Assembly: GCF_013911965.1 (NCBI RefSeq)
Contig: NZ_JACESE010000011.1
Coordinates: forward strand, 62,001 to 126,000
DNA from: Phenylobacterium sp.
Lineage (GTDB): Bacteria; Pseudomonadota; Alphaproteobacteria; Caulobacterales; Caulobacteraceae
Direction: 5' to 3'
DNA: 64,000 nucleotides
In this document: piece after piece, positions 14,776-21,486 of the stretch
How the letters are laid out: every line of letters begins with the position of its first letter
Position numbering within the stretch: position 1 is the first letter of the stretch
Translations under genes and position numbers: made by a program
Notes under the pieces: generated by a model
What the model saw: only the letters and a program-made list of their open reading frames with translations
The model's database searches: none
Told to the model about the DNA's origin: nothing

Positions 14776-16279
14776 CCGCTTTCGGCTCCAGGAGGGTCGA
14801 GGTCGGGCCCGAGAACGCCGGGACGCCCGTCAGCACGCCGTGGAACTGCTCCAGGGCGGGTCCGACGCGCAAGCCCTCCGAACCGATGCGGAACTCGCGA
14901 ATGGTCTCCTCGTGTGGTCCCGTACGCTTCTTCATCACCGACAAGGCCCGTCTGATCCGGCCGCCGGCCTCGAAGAAGCGCAGCAGCAGCACCGTGTCGC
15001 TGATGTAGGTAAGGTCGACGGGGCTTTGCATAGGCCCGACGAGGCCGTGTTGGGCCAGCACCAGCAGGGTGACCACGCCCTTCTGGCCGAGGTAGCTCAG
15101 AAGCTCGTGCATATGGAGGATGAGATAGCTCTCCTCCGGCATGGCGTTCTGGTAGCCGGTGAGCGAGTCCAGGACGACCATCTGCGCGCCGGCCTCGACG
15201 TGCTGGCGGATCATCCCCATCATCTCGCCCGGCGACAGCTCGGCGGGATCGATATGCTCCAGCGCCAGGCGGCCCTCGGCGGCGGCGGCCTCGAGGTCGA
15301 TGGAGAGGCCCTGGGCGCGGGCGAGCAGGACGCGGCGCGTCTCGTCGAAGGAGACCACAAGGACGCGCTCTCCGCGCTCAAGCGCGGCCGCCACGACGTG
15401 CAGGGTGAGAGAGGACTTGCCGGTCCCGGACGGGCCCATGACCAGGGTGCTGGTGCCGCGCGACAGGCCGCCGCCGAGCAGCGCGTCCAGCTCCACGATC
15501 CCGGTCGTCACCGGCGGCGTCGCCGCGGCGTCCTTGTCGTGCTCGGCGGCGATGAGACGCGGAAACACCCGCAGGCCGCCCTTGCGGATGACGAAGTCGT
15601 GGAAGCCGCCCTTGTACTCCCGGCCGCGCAGCTTGGAGATCTGCAGTCGCCGACGGTCGCCGCCGAACTGCAGGGCCGTCTGATGCAGCCGCACGACGCC
15701 ATGGACCATGCTGTGCAGGCTGGTCTCCTCGGCCTGCTGCGTCAGATCGTCGAGAAACAGCGTCGTGCAGTTCTGGAGCGACAGGAAGTTCTTCAGCGCC
15801 AGCACTTGGCGGCGGTAGCGCAACGAGCCCTGAGACAGGAGCCGGATCTCCGAGACGCTGTCGAAGATCACCCGGTCGGGCTTCACTCGCTCGACCTCCT
15901 TGCGCACCATCGCCACGGTCTCGCCCAGCTCCAGGTCCGAGGCGTAGACCAGCGTCTGTTCCTGCTCGGGATCGAGCGTCAGCTCTGGCGGAACCAGTTC
16001 GAAGATGTCGATCCCGTCCAGGCTCCAGCCATGGGTCCGCGCCGAGCGCATCAGCTCGCGCTTGGTCTCCGACAGGGTGACATAGAGGCCCCGCTCGCCG
16101 CGCTCGCGGCCGTCGAGCAAGAACTGCAGGCCCAAGGTCGTCTTGCCGGTGCCGGGCGCGCCTTCGACGAGGTGCACGCTCCCGCGGGAAAATCCCCCCG
16201 CCAGGATCTCGTCTAGTCCGGCGATCCCCGAGGGCACCGGGCGATCGTCTTCGAGCTCCTGCGAAACAGCATCCATCAT
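14765..16279 (-). CDS. KaiC-like dual-domain RecA/RadA ATPase (copy 1)
   Basis: A 504-residue protein with two KaiC domains. The first has Walker A GAPGTGKTT (near residue 43), the second GPSGTGKSS (near residue 275), each preceded by the typical G-I-x-x-L-D-x-x-L-x-G-G. In cyanobacterial KaiC the autophosphorylated pair is Ser431/Thr432 within HISTITDT; here the aligned stretch is DLTYISDT, placing Thr-Tyr at those positions. No kaiA or kaiB is visible. It forms an operon with the downstream hybrid kinase. A non-clock signalling role in stress, as proposed for other heterotrophic KaiC proteins, is likely. Confidence 0.92.
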   Translation of the reverse strand: MMDAVSQELEDDRPVPSGIAGLDEILAGGFSRGSVHLVEGAPGTGKTTLGLQFLLDGRERGERGLYVTLSETKRELMRSARTHGWSLDGIDIFELVPPELTLDPEQEQTLVYASDLELGETVAMVRKEVERVKPDRVIFDSVSEIRLLSQGSLRYRRQVLALKNFLSLQNCTTLFLDDLTQQAEETSLHSMVHGVVRLHQTALQFGGDRRRLQISKLRGREYKGGFHDFVIRKGGLRVFPRLIAAEHDKDAAATPPVTTGIVELDALLGGGLSRGTSTLVMGPSGTGKSSLTLHVVAAALERGERVLVVSFDETRRVLLARAQGLSIDLEAAAAEGRLALEHIDPAELSPGEMMGMIRQHVEAGAQMVVLDSLTGYQNAMPEESYLILHMHELLSYLGQKGVVTLLVLAQHGLVGPMQSPVDLTYISDTVLLLRFFEAGGRIRRALSVMKKRTGPHEETIREFRIGSEGLRVGPALEQFHGVLTGVPAFSGPTSTLLEPKADEA

Positions 16280-16398
16280 TCCTGAACCCCTACGGGGTGC
16301 AGGCGTGGCCCCCGATACGATTTAGCGGCTGAACTTCCGTGCACTATAGACCACATGGGAATAGGCCGCGCCAGCCGGCGCGACCTCCCGAAATCCTG

Positions 16399-17571
16399 CT
16401 ACCGCGTTGTTTCCGCCTGCGGAAGCGCCTCACCCAGCAGAGGTTGGATGGCCCCGAGAGGCACGTCCTCGCGGGTCCGCCGGATGTCGATCTCGTGCAC
16501 GTGCACGTTGTCGGCGCCGACATCGCGCATGATCTTCAGCGCCTGGGTTTCCTCGTCCGGGGTGTCGACCCGCACGAACACCACCAGGCCGCCGCTCGTC
16601 AGGTCATCCTCCAGGCGCGCAGCGTCACGCGGGTTGACCACCTTGTCGCGGATGATGCGGGCCAGGGCGCCGGCCGCCGCGCCGCCGCCAATCGCGGCCG
16701 CCACAGCCGCCGCCAGCGCGCCGCCCGAGGCGACGATCGGCAGGGCCGCGCCGAAGCTGCCGACGGTCAGCAGGGTGCCGAAGACGAGCGGCGTGGCGAC
16801 GAACACGTCGTCGCGGGTGACCAACGCCCGGCGCGGCACGTCCGGCAGGTCCGCCACCTCGTCAGGCCGGCGATAGACCTTCTTCAGCTTGTGGAAGACC
16901 GCCGAGAAGGAGCCCATGAGGCTGATGTCGGTGCGGTCCACCCCGTGGGTGGTCAGCTGGTTCACCAGCTCCTCCAGCTCCTCGAGGCTGTCCACCACGC
17001 CGACCGCCTCGCGCACGTGGGTCGCAAGGATGGCGGGGTCCTTCACGCCGGGCTCGGCGAAGGACCGCGGCTCCTCCGGCGCGCGAACGGACGGGTCCGG
17101 CGCGGACGACGGCGCGGCCTGAGGTTCTGCGGGTCGCTCTTCGACGCGCAGCTGGTTCTGGAGGTCCTTCACCCCCTTCAGACGGCGAACGACGCGCGCC
17201 GCGGCGAGGCGCTGGGCCGGGCTGTCGACCGTCCCGTCCAGGGTCAGCACGCCGTCCTTCACGCGAACGAAAACCCGCTCGGCGACGCCGAGGTCCTCGG
17301 CTTCCAGCGCCTTCAGCGCCGCGCGGGCGATGTCCGGGTCGCTGCGGCGGTCGAGCAGCGGCAGGCGAACCTCGATCTCATTGGCGACGCCGCGCGCGCC
17401 GGCCTTGCGCACGGCGTGCTCGGCGATGCAGGCGTCCGAATAGCGCCTTACGAAGCCGCTCAGGGTGGCGACGGAATCCTTCACAGCGACCCCGAGATCG
17501 CACGCGTCGTCGCCGAGGGCCGCAGCGATCTCCGCCTCGGCCCGCTGTTTCAACTCCACATCCGAGATCAT
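16399..17571 (-). CDS. Two BON domains fused to a glycine-rich membrane module
   Basis: A 390-residue protein. Residues about 1-72 and 75-145 are BON domains (V-K-D-S-V-A-T-L-S-G-F-V and V-K-D-G-V-L-T-L-D-G-T-V). A Pro/Ala linker follows, then a region starting near residue 195 with DSLEELEELVNQLTTHGVDR and a hydrophobic Gly/Ala zipper around 265-320 (AAIGGGAAAGALA) like general-stress membrane proteins. The end, VRVDTPDEETQALKIMRDVGADNVHVHE, resembles a ferredoxin-like tail. The segment LPLLDRRSDPDIAR is shared with the BON protein at 47128. I infer an envelope-associated stress role; the fusion is unusual. Confidence 0.8.
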   Translation of the reverse strand: MISDVELKQRAEAEIAAALGDDACDLGVAVKDSVATLSGFVRRYSDACIAEHAVRKAGARGVANEIEVRLPLLDRRSDPDIARAALKALEAEDLGVAERVFVRVKDGVLTLDGTVDSPAQRLAAARVVRRLKGVKDLQNQLRVEERPAEPQAAPSSAPDPSVRAPEEPRSFAEPGVKDPAILATHVREAVGVVDSLEELEELVNQLTTHGVDRTDISLMGSFSAVFHKLKKVYRRPDEVADLPDVPRRALVTRDDVFVATPLVFGTLLTVGSFGAALPIVASGGALAAAVAAAIGGGAAAGALARIIRDKVVNPRDAARLEDDLTSGGLVVFVRVDTPDEETQALKIMRDVGADNVHVHEIDIRRTREDVPLGAIQPLLGEALPQAETTR

Positions 17572-17610
17572 GGCCTTTCCTCGCTTCCGATTTCAGGTCT
17601 CATGGCGGCG

Positions 17611-17638
17611 ATTTAGGGCGGGCGCCGACGAGGGGAAG
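17611..17638 (-). promoter_or_regulatory. RpoH-like promoter for the BON fusion gene
   Basis: On the minus strand CTTC (17638-17635), 17 bp, CCTAAAT (17617-17611), about 40 bp before the start at 17571. One -35 mismatch. Confidence 0.45.
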
Positions 17639-17644
17639 ACGTGC

Positions 17645-17670
17645 GAAACCGAACCTGCGCCTTGGTCGTT
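17645..17670 (+). promoter_or_regulatory. Sigma-EcfG-like promoter for htrA (one mismatch)
   Basis: GAAAC (17645-17649), 17 bp, CGTT (17667-17670). It differs from GGAAC by one base. The predicted start site near 17677 leaves a leader of about 58 nt before the ATG at 17735. Confidence 0.4.
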
Positions 17671-17734
17671 TGCTGGGCCGACGCGGCGGCGCAGGCGCGC
17701 GTCGCCTCAACCTTGATCGACCACGAGACGGAGC

Positions 17735-18859
17735 ATGTCGCCTCGGGCTTGGCGGATATTGACCTTGGCGCTCGCCTTGCTGGCGGCCGCGCTGGGCGGC
17801 GCGCTGATCGCCACCCACTGGCCGTCGAACGGACGGGTCAATACGGCCGTGGCGCCGCTCGCCCGGGGCGGGGCGCCGGACAGCTTCTCGCCCGTCATCG
17901 AGCGGGTCGCGCCCGCCGTGGTGTCGATCTACGCCGAGGGCGCTCCCTCGCCGCCGATGCTGGTTCTGCCGGACCTGCCCTTCCTGAGCCCGGAGCTCGT
18001 CCCCCCCACCCGGCGGATGTCCTCCGGGTCGGGCTTCTTCATCACCGAGGACGGCTATGTGCTCACCAATCATCACGTGGTGGAGGGCGCCGAACGGATC
18101 GAAGTCGTCCTGCACAACGAGCGCCGCCTGCGGGCGCGGCTGATCGGCAGCGATCCCGCCACCGACCTGGCCGTCCTGAAGGTGTCGGGCGGACGCTTCA
18201 GCTATGTCGACCTGAAGCGGGCCGGCTCGCCGAAGGTGGGCGACTGGGTGATCGCCATCGGCAATCCCTTCGGCTTGGGCGCGACGGCCACCGCCGGCAT
18301 CGTCTCGGCCTACGGACGGGACCTGGGCTCCTCCTTCGTGGACTATGTGCAGATCGACGCGCCCATAAACCGCGGCAACTCGGGCGGCCCGAGCTTCGAT
18401 GCGCAAGGCCAGCTCGTGGGCGTCAACACCGCCATCCTCTCTCCGTCCGGCGGCAACGTCGGCATCGGCTTCGCCATCCCGGCCGACACCGCCCGCTCCA
18501 TCGCCGAGCGGCTGATCGCGCGGCGACCGATCGAACGGGGCTACATGGGCGCGGCCCTGCAGGACATCAGCCCCGACGCGGCCGCGGCGCTGGGCCTGTC
18601 CGAACCCAAGGGCGCGCTGGTGGCGAGCGTCACGCCCGGCGGGCCCGCGGCGGTCGCCGGCCTCAAGCCGGGCGACGCCATCCTCAAGGTCGACGGCCGC
18701 GACATGGAGGATGCCGAAGCCGTCACCCGCGCCGTCACCGGCAAGCGGCCGGGCGACCGCATCGCGCTCGAGCTGTTCCGCACCGGTCAGCGCCTGCGCC
18801 TGGAGCTCACCCTGGTCGCCCGGCCGCCGGAGGACATGCTGCAGCGCCTGGCCGAATAG
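17735..18859 (+). CDS. DegS-like trypsin/PDZ serine protease (HtrA family, membrane-anchored)
   Basis: A 374-residue protease with one N-terminal membrane anchor (residues about 8-27) and a single PDZ domain near 270-360, the layout of DegS rather than DegP. The catalytic triad is His114 in TNHHVV, Asp144 in PATDLAVLK and Ser216 in RGNSGGP. It would act in the periplasm on misfolded envelope proteins or as a signalling protease. It is divergent from the BON fusion gene and followed by a small stress gene and terC. A soluble two-PDZ relative lies at 30573. Confidence 0.92.
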   Translation: MSPRAWRILTLALALLAAALGGALIATHWPSNGRVNTAVAPLARGGAPDSFSPVIERVAPAVVSIYAEGAPSPPMLVLPDLPFLSPELVPPTRRMSSGSGFFITEDGYVLTNHHVVEGAERIEVVLHNERRLRARLIGSDPATDLAVLKVSGGRFSYVDLKRAGSPKVGDWVIAIGNPFGLGATATAGIVSAYGRDLGSSFVDYVQIDAPINRGNSGGPSFDAQGQLVGVNTAILSPSGGNVGIGFAIPADTARSIAERLIARRPIERGYMGAALQDISPDAAAALGLSEPKGALVASVTPGGPAAVAGLKPGDAILKVDGRDMEDAEAVTRAVTGKRPGDRIALELFRTGQRLRLELTLVARPPEDMLQRLAE

Positions 18860-18864
18860 CGCGC

Positions 18865-18892
18865 CTTGCGCGCCCCCTGCCCCGCTCTAAAT
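18865..18892 (+). promoter_or_regulatory. RpoH-like promoter for the 18925-terC pair
   Basis: CTTG (18865-18868), 17 bp, TCTAAAT (18886-18892). The -35 is exact; it lies 33 bp before the ATG at 18925. Confidence 0.55.
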
Positions 18893-18924
18893 CGCCTCTC
18901 GAGAGATTGTTGTGTCGAGACGGG

Positions 18925-19293
18925 ATGTTAGGCGTGTCGAGGGTCAACCGAGCTGAACAGCAGGTCGCGGAGGTCGCCCGGCCGATGGCTGCAGCGGCCT
19001 TCGCCGACGCGCTCATCGACCCGGCCTCGTCCTTCACCCGACCGGCCGACGTGATCGCGCACCCGGGCCTGCGCGACGACCAGAAGCGCATCATCCTGCT
19101 CGCCTGGGCCAACGACGCCTTGGGCCTGGAGTGGGCCGACGCGCGCGACCTCACCGACTTCGAGGCCGTCTCGCACCTCGATGCGCTGATCGACGCCCTC
19201 GAACAATTCGATCCGAACGCCGCCGCCGACTACCGCGCCGTGCGCAAGCAGGTGCGCAGCCCCTCGGCGCGGCGGGAGCGTAAGAAGAGATGA
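18925..19293 (+). CDS. Small protein of an unnamed family, copy 1 of three in this window (122 aa)
   Basis: A 122-residue soluble protein. Its core, ADALIDPASSFTRPADVIAH then L-x-x-x-Q-K-R-I-I-L-L-A-W, is shared with the protein at 32784 and with the C-terminal part of that at 32084. The shared pattern is F-x-x-P-x-x-V then L-x-x-(E/Q)-K-R-x-I-L-x-x-W, followed by a helix ending in A/D-L-x-x-F-D-P-x-A-A-x-(D/E). The very basic tail (RRERKKR) is specific to this copy. The stop overlaps the terC ATG (ATGA), so the pair is coupled. I do not know the function. The ATG at 18925 was chosen; a GTG at 18934 is possible. Confidence 0.65.
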   Translation: MLGVSRVNRAEQQVAEVARPMAAAAFADALIDPASSFTRPADVIAHPGLRDDQKRIILLAWANDALGLEWADARDLTDFEAVSHLDALIDALEQFDPNAAADYRAVRKQVRSPSARRERKKR

Positions 19294-20276
19294 TCTGGAC
19301 CGCCGAATTCCTCGACAAGCCCCTCTGGCTCTGGGCGATCTTCGTGACCGTGGTCATCGGGCTGCTCGCCTTCGACCTCGGCGTGCTGCACCGCAAGAGC
19401 CGCGAGATCCCCCTCAAGGAGAGCCTCCTCCTCAGCGGCGCCTACATCCTGGTGGCCGTGGCCTTCGGCGTCTGGACCTGGGCGACGCTCGGGTCGGACG
19501 CCGGCGCGGCCTTCTTCAGCGGCTATCTGCTGGAGAAGAGCCTCTCCCTCGACAACGTCTTCGTCATCTCGGCCATCTTCGGCATGTTGCTGGTCCCGCG
19601 CGAGCTCCAGCACCGCGTGCTGTTCTGGGGGATCCTGAGCGTCCTCGTCCTGAGAGCGCTGCTGATCGGGCTCGGCGCTGCGCTCGTGCACGAGTTCGCC
19701 TGGGTGCTGCCGGTGTTCGGGGCCTTCCTGCTCTATGCGGGCTGGCGCCTCAGCCGCCCGCACAGCGCGGCCGCCGACGCGCTCAACAATCCCCTCTATC
19801 GGTTCATGATCGGACGCCTGCCGGTGACGAAGGAGTTGCACGGCAGCCGCTTCTTCGTACGGGCCGACACCGGCCGGTTGACGGCCACGCCGCTCTTCCT
19901 GGCCCTGGTGCTGGTCGAGCTCAGCGATGTGATGTTCGCGATCGACAGCGTGCCGGCGATCTTCGCCATCACCACGGACCCCTACGTGGTCTACACCTCG
20001 AACATCTTCGCGGTGCTGGGCCTGCGGGCGCTCTATTTCGCCTTGGCCGACGTGATCAACCGGTTCGAGCACCTCAAGGCCGCCATGGGCCTGCTGCTGG
20101 CCCTGGCCGGCGCGAAGATCTTCTACAACGTCATCTTCGGGAAGATCGACCCGATGATCTCGCTGGCGGTCACCCTGAGCGTGCTGATCGGCGGAGTGTC
20201 CTACTCGCTCTGGCGCACCCGCAAGGCCGCCAAGCCGGACGCGGCGGCGCCGGCGTCGGAGCGGCTGGCCCAGTGA
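19290..20276 (+). CDS. TerC-family integral membrane protein (Alx-like)
   Basis: A 328-residue protein with about nine membrane segments. Family features are F-D-L-G near residue 30, the conserved acidic E-K-S-L-S-L-D-N-V-F-V at about 82-92, and the repeat V-E-L-S-D-V-M-F-A-I-D-S-V-P-A-I near 210-225, whose acidic residues bind the metal in TerC/Alx. Members export manganese or protect against tellurite and alkaline stress. It is translationally coupled to the small gene before it. Confidence 0.93.
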   Translation: MIWTAEFLDKPLWLWAIFVTVVIGLLAFDLGVLHRKSREIPLKESLLLSGAYILVAVAFGVWTWATLGSDAGAAFFSGYLLEKSLSLDNVFVISAIFGMLLVPRELQHRVLFWGILSVLVLRALLIGLGAALVHEFAWVLPVFGAFLLYAGWRLSRPHSAAADALNNPLYRFMIGRLPVTKELHGSRFFVRADTGRLTATPLFLALVLVELSDVMFAIDSVPAIFAITTDPYVVYTSNIFAVLGLRALYFALADVINRFEHLKAAMGLLLALAGAKIFYNVIFGKIDPMISLAVTLSVLIGGVSYSLWRTRKAAKPDAAAPASERLAQ

Positions 20277-20309
20277 CGCGAGGATCTGCGGCGGGCGGCT
20301 TCGAAGACG

Positions 20310-20337
20310 ATTGCGGGCGGCCCGCCGCGCCCTAGAT
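20310..20337 (+). promoter_or_regulatory. RpoH-like promoter for the 42-residue ORF
   Basis: ATTG (20310-20313), 17 bp, CCTAGAT (20331-20337), giving a predicted leader of about 68 nt that ends in a ROSE-like hairpin. Confidence 0.45.
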
Positions 20338-20391
20338 CAGACTCTGAGCGGCGAGAGCCGCGAGGCCCGACAAGGGCCATCCATACCCATG

Positions 20392-20404
20392 TGCTCACGG
20401 AGGA
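20392..20404 (+). promoter_or_regulatory. ROSE-like thermosensor hairpin over the ribosome site of the 20412 ORF
   Basis: UGCUC (20392-20396), loop ACG, GAGGA (20400-20404). The SD AGGA pairs with UGCU through U-A, G.G, C-G and U-A, the hallmark of ROSE RNA thermometers. Confidence 0.5.
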
Positions 20405-20411
20405 TGTGGCT

Positions 20412-20540
20412 ATGGCAAAGCTGAACCCATGGACCCGCGCCGGCTGGCGCCGCGTCCGCCTGGCCCTGCGGCGGCTCGGCCGCGAGCTTGGCCGATCGCT
20501 GGAGCGGATGGACCAGAACGGCGGGTTCATGACCCCGTAA
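20412..20540 (+). CDS. Tiny basic protein (42 aa)
   Basis: The ATG at 20412 follows CGGAGGATGTGGCT. The 42-residue product is strongly basic and amphipathic (TRAGWRRVRLALRRLGREL), ending NGGFMTP. Its leader (CCATGTGCTC-CGGAGGATGTGG) is nearly the same as that of the other small ORF at 21234, and both have heat-shock-like promoters. A membrane- or nucleic-acid-binding helix is plausible; no family is recognised. A GC-rich repeat separates it from dps. Confidence 0.55.
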   Translation: MAKLNPWTRAGWRRVRLALRRLGRELGRSLERMDQNGGFMTP

Positions 20541-20544
20541 CCGC

Positions 20545-20582
20545 CCGCCGCGGCGGCGCCGACCAAGGGCCGCCGCGGCGGC
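20545..20582 (+). repeat. Repeated GC palindrome between the 42-aa ORF and dps
   Basis: The 13-mer CCGCCGCGGCGGC occurs at 20545-20557 and 20570-20582. Each is itself palindromic, so the two copies can form one long hairpin. There is no T-tract; it could terminate the small transcript weakly or structure the dps leader. Confidence 0.4.
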
Positions 20583-20599
20583 AATCTTGGAGGACAAGC

Positions 20600-21100
20600 A
20601 TGCTGACTCAAGAGACGCCCAAGACGAGCTCGCCGGCGGCTCCGGCGCCCGCGGCCGGGGCCAACCAGGTCGCGCTGGCGCTCGGCAAGCTGCTCGCCGA
20701 CACGCACGCGCTCTACCTGAAAACCCACGGTTACCATTGGAACGTCCGCGGGCCGCAGTTCCCGGCGCTGCATCATCTGTTCGAGGAACAGTACAAGTCG
20801 CTTTGGGCCTCCCTCGACGAGATCGCCGAGCGGATCCGCGCGCTGGGCGCGCTTGCGCCCCAGGGCTACGCCTCGATGGCGAACCTGACCGGGGTCAAGG
20901 ACGGCGATCCGCACTGGAGCGCTCAGGAGATGCTGCGCGACCTGCTGACCGACCACGAGCAGGTGTGCGGCACGGTCAAGGCGGCGATCCAGGCGGCGGA
21001 GGCGGCTGGCGACGCCGCGACGGTCGACCTGCTGAACGACCGGCTGGCCGCCCACGAAAAGCACGCCTGGATGCTGCGCGCGACCCTCGCGCCCAACTGA
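20600..21100 (+). CDS. dps: DNA starvation/stationary phase protection protein Dps
   Basis: A 166-residue ferritin-like protein; the ATG at 20600 follows TTGGAGGACAAGC. The Dps ferroxidase signature is present: K-T-H-G-Y-H-W-N-V, H-x-L-F-E-E-Q-Y and D-E-I-A-E-R-I-R-A-L-G, with the inter-subunit iron ligands His and Asp/Glu. The N-terminal 20 residues are Pro/Ala-rich and probably flexible. It oxidises iron with peroxide and shields DNA. It follows terC and two small ORFs in the same direction. Confidence 0.95.
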   Translation: MLTQETPKTSSPAAPAPAAGANQVALALGKLLADTHALYLKTHGYHWNVRGPQFPALHHLFEEQYKSLWASLDEIAERIRALGALAPQGYASMANLTGVKDGDPHWSAQEMLRDLLTDHEQVCGTVKAAIQAAEAAGDAATVDLLNDRLAAHEKHAWMLRATLAPN

Positions 21101-21108
21101 TCTGCGGC

Positions 21109-21136
21109 GTTGCGCGCCGGTCTGCGCGCCCTAAAT
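21109..21136 (+). promoter_or_regulatory. RpoH-like promoter for the 68-residue ORF
   Basis: GTTG (21109-21112), 17 bp, CCTAAAT (21130-21136). Predicted leader of about 90 nt ending in a ROSE-like hairpin. Confidence 0.5.
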
Positions 21137-21211
21137 CGCCTATTGCCGGGCGCCGCCATGGGCCCGGCAGACGGTCGCGGGACCCATCCCCGCGACCCTC
21201 TCGTCACCATG

Positions 21212-21226
21212 TTGCTTTTCGGAGGA
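21212..21226 (+). promoter_or_regulatory. ROSE-like thermosensor hairpin over the ribosome site of the 21234 ORF
   Basis: UUGCUU (21212-21217), loop UUCG, GAGGA (21222-21226): U.G, U-A, C-G, G.G and U-A pairs mask the Shine-Dalgarno eight bases before the ATG. Confidence 0.55.
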
Positions 21227-21233
21227 TGTGGTC

Positions 21234-21440
21234 ATGAGAAACCTGTTCCGCGATGTCCGGCGCTGGCTGTCGGCCGAAGGCACAGACCTGCGTCGGCGGG
21301 AGGCCGAGGCCATCCACGCCCTGGAGACCGCGGCCTTCCCGAAGCTGGAGCGGACTGTCGATCGCGTCGGCATGATCGGCCTGCTTACGTTGGGCCTGCT
21401 CGCCGCCGCGGCGATGCTGATCGCTCCCAACTTCAAGTAG
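21234..21440 (+). CDS. Small single-pass membrane protein (68 aa)
   Basis: The ATG at 21234 was preferred over the GTG at 21228 because CGGAGGA is then correctly spaced. The product has a charged N-terminal helix (FRDVRRWLSAEGTDLRRREAEA) and one C-terminal membrane segment (GMIGLLTLGLLAAAAMLI). I do not know the family. Its leader combines a heat-shock-like promoter and a ROSE-like hairpin, which suggests it is made on temperature rise. Confidence 0.6.
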   Translation: MRNLFRDVRRWLSAEGTDLRRREAEAIHALETAAFPKLERTVDRVGMIGLLTLGLLAAAAMLIAPNFK

Positions 21441-21446
21441 CCAAGG

Positions 21447-21480
21447 CAGCCGCGCGCCCGCCCGGGCCGCGGCTGTTCCC
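21447..21480. terminator. Terminator-like hairpin between convergent genes
   Basis: CAGCCGCG (21447-21454) pairs with CGCGGCTG (21468-21475), followed by TTCCCTT. The T-tract is weak; it may serve the 21234 gene. Confidence 0.5.
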
Positions 21481-21486
21481 TTATCC

